Assembly: GCA_964035575.1 (NCBI GenBank) | Contig: OZ037838.1 | Location: forward strand, 186,001-250,000 | DNA length: 64,000 nucleotides | Source: Rhynchopus sp. YZ270_cl-10 | Lineage: Eukaryota; Euglenozoa; Diplonemea; Diplonemida; Diplonemidae | Direction of reading: 5' to 3' | Shown: positions 31,290-39,098 of the stretch, one piece after another | Position numbering within the stretch: the stretch's first letter is position 1 | Layout: each line of letters begins with the position of its first letter | Notes under the pieces: generated by a model | Database searches by the model: none | Seen by the model: only the letters and a program-made list of their open reading frames with translations | Told to the model about the DNA's origin: nothing | Translations under genes and position numbers: made by a program

Positions 31290-31296
<7 letters not shown>
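31240..31296 (-). pseudogene. Inverted scrap of the zinc-finger gene start
   Basis: The minus strand matches the bases around the start codon of the gene at 34798 (GGGTCAATGCCACGCCGTGC and the next ten codons), then diverges. It belongs to the inverted left half of the 7.8 kb element. Confidence 0.7.
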
Positions 31297-31325
<29 letters not shown>

Positions 31326-31334
31326 GAAACAAAA

Positions 31335-32299
31335 GGAACTGGGTATGACCTAAAACTGCATCCAGTCGTGGAGGTATGTTCCTAGTAGGTAGGGGGGGGC
31401 TCTATGATGGGATTCCTTTGACCGCGCGAAGGCCTTGTGCCAGGGACGTATGGGGGGATGAACTAGAGCCCTGCGACCGCCCGTGGGACAATACCTTTGG
31501 GGGGGATACATGAGCGACCCCGAGGTGGGCTCTAAGAGCACTCCTTACCCATAACGCACAGCTCCGTCGATGAGTAGGTATGGTAAGGGATTAACGTACC
31601 CAAAGTCGGCGCTCTCAAGACCCTATGGCGGACCCCGTTCGGCTTTGGCCTGGGGACGGGCACGGTGAAGGTGTGCCTATTACGGTAGGGGTGCCTGAAT
31701 CGGAGAGCCGCCACCTAAGAACATGATGAAAATAATATATTCAAGCTTGTCTTCTGGCCACTGCACACTTTTGTGTACGCGAATTGACGTCATGATTGAC
31801 ACCACCCACATAAAAAACACTTTGTTATTTACATCCGATTCCACGGAAATTGGTCTTGTAAACCAAGGGTCGGGGGTTCGATCCCCCCAGTTGCCTCCAC
31901 GTCCTGGGCTGGACGTTAAATTGCATCCGGGGGCCCTTTTGTGGCACTCCTCCTGAAACTCTATGAAGGTCTGACCTGAGGGTAAAAGGTGCTGGGTATG
32001 CTACCCTGGGTGCTGAAGGCAGGCACACAACATGTGTGGAGGGACCTGCAGAGCCCTAGCCAGTGAAGCCAAGGAGGCCCCCCTAGGAAACTAGGGAACG
32101 GATTGGAAGAGACCTCGCCGGTAGCCGGGAACCCTCCCTGGGCTAGTACAATGATGAAACTTCAATCTAAAGTCCACACCCATGTGGCGGCCGCTTTGGC
32201 ATGCGTCTGTAAGGACAGCCTTGACTGATACTTTCTGTATTAGCACACGATTGCCTCCCTGAAGGCTACGTAGCTACCTGAGTACAAAAAAAAAAAAAA
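31335..32299 (+). mobile_element. Poly(A)-tailed retroinsert, chimeric with half a tRNA
   Basis: When the left half of the 7.8 kb element is aligned to its inverted right half, about 0.95 kb of unrelated DNA interrupts the AAAACGAAACAAAAG / AAAAAGGAAAATAAAAGG region. The inserted DNA ends in 14 A residues (32286-32299). It is non-coding, contains a tRNA 3' half at 31850-31899, and after it some 380 bp of GC-rich DNA. A LINE-mobilised transcript is the simplest reading. Confidence 0.6.
31850..31899 (+). pseudogene. 3' half of a tRNA-Thr (TGT anticodon) with CCA
   Basis: The anticodon stem TTGGT/ACCAA closes the 7-base loop CTTGTAA with TGT in the anticodon place. A 5-base variable loop, the T arm GGGGG-TTCGATC-CCCCC and the 3' acceptor strand AGTTGCC-T-CCA follow. 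The D arm and the 5' acceptor strand are missing, so it cannot be a working tRNA gene. The encoded CCA at a fusion point suggests copying from a mature tRNA. Confidence 0.75.
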
Positions 32300-32397
32300 G
32301 GAAAATAAAAGGTAAGAAAGTGAAAGTCCTCATCAATGATGAGGGGGTGACACCATGCATGTTTAACCAATCTCATTTTGGTGCCACAGAAGAGTCC

Positions 32398-33300
32398 CAC
32401 GACCTTGGGAGGGAGTAATGCTTGATGTACTCCCCAGGAGGGCAGCTGGACTCTTCACCGAAGTCCCTCTGCAGCTTCAGGGTAACATCCCTGTCGCTTA
32501 CCTTTACCGAGCAGGTTTTAAAGGAAGAACTTCACTTTTAAAAAACCCCTCCACAGCCACACAGTGCAGCATGTTTGTGGTGTTCTTTGTTTTTGCCAGG
32601 TTTGGAAACTTGTGTATGCAGGTGCGGCAAGGGTTTTGGGTGTCATTGCTGTTGCAACCTCCTCCTCCTCGTCACTGTCGTCAGCTTCATTGCCAAGCTC
32701 TTCGTAGATGCTCAGCATGCTGCACTGCCTGTACTTGGGCAGCAAGCCCTGCATCATGATCTGATACACACCGTTGCGGGCGTTCTCATTCTCCCAAGCC
32801 CTGATCACAGTGTTGCTGAGTGTGACGCCAACGTAGCTCGTCTTATATTTTCCGCCCTGCCGCTTAGTGAAGGAGTACGTACACATTTGGTTTCTCATGC
32901 TTAGGGTTGTTCACGAGTTTCGCGTCCACTTTGTCGAGCTTATTCTGTTTGTTGTTCTTCTGCTTCTTCCCAAAAAGGATGGCCATGGCGGCGCTGGTGT
33001 TCGGGGTGTTCGTGGGGATACGTTTCCCCGTAACCTTCATCGACAACTTCCGGAATCTCGGCCCTTCCAGAACACACCGTCCTCCTCCTCTTTATCCGTT
33101 GATTTCCTCACCCAGCAGCAGAGGAAGTCGTGGAAGTATTCGGTGTCTAAAGAAGAAGCACTATCACGAGCGCGTTTTCCAGGTGTGCACATGGTCAGGA
33201 AGACTTACTAAAGGAACTCTGTTGGGAGGTAGAAAAGCTGCTGATATTGAAGGGCCTGAAACAAATTGCAAAAACCCCCCTCCTTTTGTTTGTTTCATTT
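32398..33300 (-). pseudogene. Inverted, eroded paralogue of the 385-residue element protein
   Basis: The minus strand gives pieces that match the protein at 33422 in order: KVTGKRIPTNTPNTSAAMAI, then FTKRQGGKYKTSYVGVTLSN, then AWENENARNGVYQIMMQGLL, then the C-terminal block near 32400-32520. Frames change several times and the acidic and Thr-Pro region is shortened. Differences are spread over the whole length, so this is an old or paralogous copy and not an assembly mirror. Confidence 0.8.
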
Positions 33301-33421
33301 TCAAGAACAAAACAAAACAAAAAAAAAAGGAGGGGGGATTTTTGCAAATTGTTTTTCAGGCCCTTCAATATCAGCATCTTTCTACCTCCCAACAGAATTC
33401 CTTTGTTAATTCTTCCTGACC

Positions 33422-34579
33422 ATGCCTGGAAAACGCTCTCGTGGTGCTTCTTCTGATTTAGACGCAGAATACTTCCACGACTTCCTCTGCTGTTGGGTGA
33501 GGAAAGCAACGGATAAAGAGGAGGAGGACTCCGGCAAGACGGGGTGTGTTCTGGAAGGGCCGAGAATCCGGAAGTTGTTGATGAAGGTTACGGGGAAACG
33601 TATCCACACGAACACCCCGAACACCACCACCGCCATTGCCACGCTTTTTGGGAAGAAGCAGAAGAACAGCAAGCTGAACAAGCTCGAGAAAGTGGACGCC
33701 AGACTCGTGAACGACCCCAAGCACGCGAAACCGAATGTGTACTCCTACACTAAGCGCCAGGACAAAAAATGTGTGACGAGCTACGCTGGCCTCGTACTCC
33801 GTGACAGTGTGATCAGGGCTTGGGAGAATGAGAACAACACCCGCCACCCTGTGTATGACCTCATGATGCAGGGCTTGCTGCCCAAATACAAGCAGTGTAG
33901 CATGCTCAGCATCTACCAAGAGCTTGGCAAAGAAGCTGACGACAGTGACGAGGAGGACGAGGAGGAGGAGGAGGAGGAGGATGAGGAGGTTGCAACACCA
34001 ATGACACCCAAAACACCGACAACGCCCAGAACACAGAAAACACCGACAACGCCCAGAACACCCAAAACCCAGGATACAAAGAGAAGAAGAACAACGGGCG
34101 CAACCCCTGCCGCACCTGCATACACGTTTCCAAACCTGGCAAAAACAAAGAACACGACCAACATGATGCACTGTGTGGCTGTCGAGGGGGTTTTTAAAAC
34201 CTGCTCGGTAAAGGTAAGCGACAGGGATGTTACCCTGAAGCTGCAGAGGGACTTCGGTGAAGAGTCCAGCTGCCCTCCTGGGGAGTACATCAAGCATTAC
34301 TCCCTCCCAAGGTCGTGGGACTCTTCTGTGGCACCAAAATGCGTACCGTGGATGGGGGTCTTCTTCGAGGTGCGGGTTGCTTTGCTGCCCCCTGTTGACG
34401 TCTCAATAACTTGCGACTTCTCCATGGAAACCTTGATGTCACCTGATGTCGTCTCGCAGGTGGACTCTTTGCTTGGGGGTACTGCAGCGGAGGGTACTGC
34501 AGAGGAGGGGCCCGGTGGTGACGAAGACGTACACCCCGTAAGCGAGCCAATTACAATCAGCCAGAATGAGATTGGTTAA
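33422..34579 (+). CDS. Element-borne protein of unknown family, acidic and TP-repeat linker
   Basis: 385 residues from ATG at 33422. Residues 1-165 are basic and probably folded (LMKVTGKRI, LFGKKQKN, SVIRAWENEN, QGLLPKYKQC). Residues about 175-195 are almost all Glu/Asp, followed by repeats of TPKTPTTPRTQK type to about 225. Residues about 245-330 have the strand pattern and the G-x-Y-x-x-x-x-x-L-P turn (PPGEYIKHYSLPRSWDSS) of an Hsp20/alpha-crystallin-like domain; that likeness is suggestive only. The C-terminus is acidic and disordered. Together with the neighbouring gene on the same strand it makes up the coding content of the 7.8 kb element; it may be an accessory or DNA-binding subunit. 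Plus-strand orientation sets it apart from all host genes. Confidence 0.65.
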   Translation: MPGKRSRGASSDLDAEYFHDFLCCWVRKATDKEEEDSGKTGCVLEGPRIRKLLMKVTGKRIHTNTPNTTTAIATLFGKKQKNSKLNKLEKVDARLVNDPKHAKPNVYSYTKRQDKKCVTSYAGLVLRDSVIRAWENENNTRHPVYDLMMQGLLPKYKQCSMLSIYQELGKEADDSDEEDEEEEEEEDEEVATPMTPKTPTTPRTQKTPTTPRTPKTQDTKRRRTTGATPAAPAYTFPNLAKTKNTTNMMHCVAVEGVFKTCSVKVSDRDVTLKLQRDFGEESSCPPGEYIKHYSLPRSWDSSVAPKCVPWMGVFFEVRVALLPPVDVSITCDFSMETLMSPDVVSQVDSLLGGTAAEGTAEEGPGGDEDVHPVSEPITISQNEIG

Positions 34580-34797
34580 ACATGCATGGTGTCACCCCCC
34601 CTTTTTTTTTATCATTGATCATACTCATAAAAGTACCCTCTCTCCACACCCCATACTTTTGGCCTTGCTGTATCTATTTTCATCGCTCCTCCCTTCCCAC
34701 ACATCATCATCTCTACTTCAGGACTTTCACTTTCTTACCTTTTATTTTTCTTTCGTTTTGTTTTGTTTTGTTTCGTTTTTATTTTACTTTTGGGTCA

Positions 34798-36816
34798 ATG
34801 CCACGCCGTGCACGCAATACTGATGTTGAGGATGCTGTTATGGATGTTGGGGAAACGCTTCGTTTGTTCAGGCTTGAGCTTGGCCTTTCGCAGGCACAAC
34901 TCGCGAAGGTGGGCAGGTTGCATTTCGAGCGCACAGGGTATCGGATGGGGTTATCGACGAAAAGGGTGCGAAAATTGGAGCGTGAGGAGAAGGAAACCAC
35001 GAGGGCCCGGCTGGCGCTTGGTTTGGTCGGGGCATTTGTGTGGATGGTCCGCGAGGCATGTGAATGGCTTTTGGGAGGTACCCTGCCCCTAGTGGGCTTG
35101 CTCTACACCGACGGGTATACGCCGAGGAATTCCCTCCGCACGAGGAATGCCCGTGTTCGCTTGTCCCTCGCCCTGTTGAATCTTCAGACAGGATTCTTCT
35201 CCCCAGGTCTAACTGTGGTTGACCTAAAAAAAAAATGGTTCAAGGCGTATGAGCACTACACCCTGCAGAATCAGCTCGAGCAGCTGGGTGGGGCCACCTG
35301 CCAAGCCGAGCCTCCGAGCGGACAACCGTGCAGGCTGGCCAGCGTCGTCGTGGGAAAGATGTGCCCAGATCATCTGGACCGCTGGTCCAAAATTAAGGGC
35401 TGCGGTCCCACATCGCATAGATGTTGCACATGTGCTATCCCTGAGGACGAGTGGTCGCTGAACATTCACAACTGCCCACATCTGACTGTGCAGCAAATGG
35501 CGGATGCCGGTTTTCCCTCACGACTTGCTTCTGTTGCGCCTCGGTGCCGTTTTGTGAGCCCCGCCCTCCACGACACGAAGGGTCTTGTTCAAAAATTGAA
35601 CGCCCTCATCGACAGACCGACAAGGCTGGTGCTGTCGTCTGTGTGCGCGCATCTCCGGTGCGATATTTCGCAGAACGCCATCGGGGATCAGCTTCGGACA
35701 GTGGCGCGCGCAATGGGGGAGAGCAGGGACCTGTCTGGCCAGTGGAAATGGCTGTACGTGTGTGTTACTGAACTCATTCAGTACAGGTACCAGGATGTGC
35801 CATGGCGTTATCACGTGCTGAAGGAGGGAGCTGCCGTCGACCCGTTCCTCAGGGCGAGGGTGGCAGGCCACATTTTCCTGGTCCTCATGGAGCTGGTCAG
35901 AAGAGGTAGTACAAAAAACGCCTTCTGCCACTCCATCAACCACTGGTGGCATTTCTCCGATGCCATCCCTCTCGAAGCATCCGATGAGCGGGAGGAGGCC
36001 GAGAACGGGAAGAGGAAGCGTCTCGCCCCCAATGTGACGAGCCCACAGACCTATGAGGTCACAATGGCTATGGCGGAGCAGAGAGCCCGCACGCAGGCAT
36101 GCAGGTGGGAAAAGGCGACATTGGACGCCGTGGGATTGGAGGGGAAAAAAAAGGTGATTATGTGCAAGTGCCTCAGCGCTACTGCCAAGAACCGTCTCGC
36201 TGTGCACAGGCTCTTGACTCAGCTCACGGAAATACGTCCTGGGTTCGCCCACATCACCGGACGTTACGTGCTGTTTAGTTTTCTGGAGGGGGAGGGGATA
36301 GGCTATGTGTGCCTGTGCAGCGAAAAAATACCCAACTTCACATTTCATTCGTTTGTTCCTGACAAAGCTCGCGAAGAGTTGCTGCTAGCTGAAGCTCGCC
36401 AAGAGTGGGAGGGGGAGGGGGAAGATGACGAGGAGTGCGAGGAGGAGGGAGAGGAGATCGGGGGTGAAGAAGAGGAGGATGAAGAAGAGGAGGATGAAGA
36501 AGAGGAGGATGAAGAGAGCTTCAGTTCGGATGAGTCAGACGACGAGGTGTTAGTTGAGTGTGAGTTTTGTGGGGTGGATGTCAGGGAGGTGGGGCTATCT
36601 GCGCACATCGATTCTCACAGGGAAAAGATCATTTGTGTTTGTATGCGTAAATGTCCAATGTGTCCAAGCAAGGTGAAGGCGAATGGTCTCGCCCAGCACA
36701 TGGAAAAAAAACACCTTAAGCACTACAACCAACCGAATCGTTGTCGAATCTGTTGGAAAAAGTGTGCCTCCAAAGTTGATTTTAAGACTCATATAAAGAC
36801 CCACAAAAAAAAGTGA
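34798..36816 (+). CDS. Element-borne protein with three C-terminal C2H2 zinc fingers, possible transposase or recombinase
   Basis: 672 residues from ATG at 34798-34800 (MPRRARNTD). The frame extends upstream through T-rich DNA, but the inverted copy at 31240 keeps the bases round this ATG. Residues about 15-75 resemble a helix-turn-helix (FRLELGLSQAQLAKVGR). Residues about 165-225 contain Cys/His pairs (KMCPDHLDRW, SHRCCTCAIP, HNCPHL) that may bind zinc. The middle 250-500 is helical and unrecognised; no clear DDE or Tyr-recombinase motif was found. Residues 535-580 are Glu/Asp-rich, and 586-672 hold three zinc fingers (CEFC-x12-H-x3-H, CPMC-x11-H-x4-H, CRIC-x11-H-x3-H). It lies 218 bp after the 385-residue gene on the same strand. 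As the largest open frame of an inverted-repeat element it is the best candidate for its mobilising enzyme, by position only. Confidence 0.6.
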   Translation: MPRRARNTDVEDAVMDVGETLRLFRLELGLSQAQLAKVGRLHFERTGYRMGLSTKRVRKLEREEKETTRARLALGLVGAFVWMVREACEWLLGGTLPLVGLLYTDGYTPRNSLRTRNARVRLSLALLNLQTGFFSPGLTVVDLKKKWFKAYEHYTLQNQLEQLGGATCQAEPPSGQPCRLASVVVGKMCPDHLDRWSKIKGCGPTSHRCCTCAIPEDEWSLNIHNCPHLTVQQMADAGFPSRLASVAPRCRFVSPALHDTKGLVQKLNALIDRPTRLVLSSVCAHLRCDISQNAIGDQLRTVARAMGESRDLSGQWKWLYVCVTELIQYRYQDVPWRYHVLKEGAAVDPFLRARVAGHIFLVLMELVRRGSTKNAFCHSINHWWHFSDAIPLEASDEREEAENGKRKRLAPNVTSPQTYEVTMAMAEQRARTQACRWEKATLDAVGLEGKKKVIMCKCLSATAKNRLAVHRLLTQLTEIRPGFAHITGRYVLFSFLEGEGIGYVCLCSEKIPNFTFHSFVPDKAREELLLAEARQEWEGEGEDDEECEEEGEEIGGEEEEDEEEEDEEEEDEESFSSDESDDEVLVECEFCGVDVREVGLSAHIDSHREKIICVCMRKCPMCPSKVKANGLAQHMEKKHLKHYNQPNRCRICWKKCASKVDFKTHIKTHKKK

Positions 36817-37694
36817 GGAGGGTAATGAAAAACTGTTTGAACTCCACAAAATGCGACCCCTACCCGCCCAACTTTATTTTCCCCCACCATTCTCCTTTAC
36901 ACCCCACTCCCAGTTTGCATCGTAACCACCATCCCAGGGCTTTTCCGACCAGATATCACACATCCAAACAATGATTTCCCACCTTAGACCACGTGATTAC
37001 GTACCCTAGGGTCCGGTAAATTTTGCGTCTCGCATTCCCTCAGGGGGAAGTTTAAAAACTCTTGAGCTCGGTTTGTTGTCAAAGACATATTCCACCATGT
37101 ATTGAGGAGGGTAAGACAGTGTTCGCAGTTTCTACTTGATAGCATTACAACATTTAACTTCTCCACGGGGGTCTTGGGCCGTTCACTCGGTTATACCTTG
37201 ACTACCGGAAGATATTCTTGAGGCCTTTTTGGTCTCTAGAATATCCGGTCTTCCCGAACGGAGGCACACTTTGTGTGTTACTACGACCTGGCAACTCCAG
37301 CAGTAGGTTAAGTAATCTTTCTTGTAAATTGTTGGATCATTATCTCCTCAGTGCATGGTGGAAGACGTCTTTGACAACTAACCGAGCTCACGACTTTTTT
37401 CGGTATGTAACTTGGGATAGGCCCACATGATCATGGTCTATCATGTGGTACCTGTGTACCACTCGGTTTGCTCCCAGGGCTTTTCGACCAGCAGTCACAC
37501 ATCCAAACAGTGATTTCCCACCTTAGACCACGTAATTACGTACCCTAGGGTCCGTAATTACGGACCCGGGTCCGCACTTGAGGGTCCGTAATGAGGGTCC
37601 GTAAAATTTACGGACCCTCGGGTGTGTGGACCCCGCCGTGTAATGGGGGGACAAGTATGCCTAGGGGGGGGGGGGGGGGGGGGAAGTAAAGGTT
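36817..37694. other. Right terminal region of the 7.8 kb element
   Basis: Non-coding. Two direct repeats of about 77 bp (36936-37012 and 37476-37551, CCCAGGGCTTTT ... CCACCTTAGACCACG) enclose an insert that forms the left arm of the foldback at 37053-38449. Inverted repeat of the element at 37609-37663, then a run of about 20 G. Confidence 0.6.
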
Positions 37695-38449
37695 CACCAC
37701 GCTGGATGATAGGGGTCACATGATAGGGTGACATGATAGGGCACATGTTAGGATCCTAACATGTGCCCTATCATGTACCCTAACATGTACCCTATCATGT
37801 GACCTATCATGTGCCCTATCATGTGCCCTATCATGTACCCTATCATGTACCCTAACATGTGCCTATCATGTGACCCTATCAATCCTATCATGTGACCTAT
37901 CATGTGAACCGGGGAATCCTATCATGTGCCCTATCATGTACCCTATCATGTACCCTATCATGTACCCTATCATGTGCCCTATCATGTGCCCTATGGCCAC
38001 ATGATAGGGCACATGATAGGCCACATGTTAGGGTACATCATATCAAGTTCACCGCAAAAATTACCACCAGCACTGAAAAGTGACCAGGCAGTCCACTTGA
38101 CAAACACATCGGTTTGTTGTCAAATAAGTCATCCACCATACACTGAGGAGATAATGATCCAACAATTTACAAGAAAGATTACTTAACCTACTGCTGGAAA
38201 TTGCCAGGTCGTAGTAACACACAAAGTGTGCCTCCGTTCGGGAAGACCGGATATTCTAGAGACCAAAAAGGCCTCAAGAATATCTTCCGGTAGTCAAGGT
38301 ATAACCGAATGAACGGCCCAAGACCCCCGTGGAGAAGTTAAATGTTGTAATGCTATCAAGTAGAAACTGCGAACACTGTCTTACCCTCCTCAATGCATGG
38401 TAGAAGATGTCTTTAACAACAAACCGAGCTCTGCTTATCAAGAGTTTTT
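37053..38449. repeat. Long inverted repeat (arms about 340 bp) around the left hAT end
   Basis: 37053-37395 and 38108-38449 are inverted copies of each other (for example GACTACCGGAAGATATTCTT at 37200 and its complement at 38277) with scattered differences. The 0.7 kb loop holds the right end of the 7.8 kb element, the G run, the left hAT end and its subterminal repeats. Confidence 0.85.
37707..38035. repeat. Left subterminal repeat array of the hAT element
   Basis: About 25 units of CCTATCATGTGC / CATGATAGGGCA type in both orientations, with inversion of sense near 37750 and 37990. Confidence 0.9.
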
Positions 38450-39098
38450 AATCTTCCCCCCATTCGATTTTTTGACAAGGTGTCCATACATGCTGACCCA
38501 CACAGGTGGGAATGCGACACGTAAAATTTCCACCAGACGAAGATGATGAGCATGAAAAATAATAATAACAACAATCACAAGCAAAATCTCGTTCGTATTT
38601 CGTTTAGTTGGTACGCAACGCCCCGGCGACCAATCGACCACGTGGTTGACCAAAAAAATAATGTGAAGGAATTCGCTAAGGAAATCTGCTACCAGTTTGA
38701 TCAGTCAGTACACTACCACACCCGATTTTGGGCAAAAAATAGCGCAACACCGCTTTTTTCCCCTTTGTATCACGCTTATCTGCACAACCGTATTGTATTT
38801 AGGGGATTTTTTTTTTTTTTTTTTGGAAACTCCAGGGTCCTCAACCGTAGACAAAGTCTGGCCACAGATTTGTCTAAGTTAAAAAAAAAGGCTAAAAAAA
38901 AATTTTCGCGCTCCGCGCGAAAAGGTCCTGTACAAAGCTAAAAATTGGGGGCTTTTTTTTTTGTGTTGCTTTTTCGAAACTCGTTAAGTGGTCTTTTCAT
39001 TTCAATAGAAGAGTTCGACAAATGAACAATCACACCCCACCCCACCCCTTCGCCCCACCCGTACCCCTAACCCCATTGTCCCCCCAACCTGATAAGCA
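38450..39098. other. AT-rich hAT interior downstream of the transposase
   Basis: No gene seen. A 30 bp piece near 38850-38885 (AGACAAAGTCTGGCC...TTGTCTAAGTTA) resembles 42124-42195 near the other end, both beside CAGGGTCCTCAAC / GTTGAGGACCCTGG, so it is part of the inner inverted terminal region. Confidence 0.6.

Larger units (their letters stand above)
29883..37663. mobile_element. 7.8 kb inverted-repeat element carrying two unrecognised proteins
   Basis: TAGGCATACTTGTCCCCCC at 29883-29901 matches the complement of 37645-37663. Further in, ACACGGCGGGGTCCGCACACC at about 30774 pairs with 37609-37642, followed on both sides by blocks of CCCTAGGGTACGTAATTACG type (30846-30985; 37005-37015 and 37545-37565). 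The left inner part (30990-33300) is a diverged, deleted, inverted copy of the right part, centred on a palindrome near 33306. Its left repeat is broken by AATATGGGGG and TAGTGTAC arrays and the foldback element. Ends should be taken as approximate. Confidence 0.65.

Noticed and set aside
31335-31735. Self-cleaving ribozyme (HDV-like) at the head of the retroinsert
   Set aside because: A few GGGACG-like bases are present, but I could not lay out the nested double pseudoknot by eye.
31820-31899. Complete tRNA-Thr gene
   Set aside because: Bases before the anticodon arm form neither a D arm nor a 5' acceptor strand complementary to AGTTGCC.
34582-34797. Upstream extension of the zinc-finger gene by 72 codons
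   Set aside because: The stretch is T-rich, reads as Phe/Leu/Pro runs, and the inverted copy supports the ATG at 34798.
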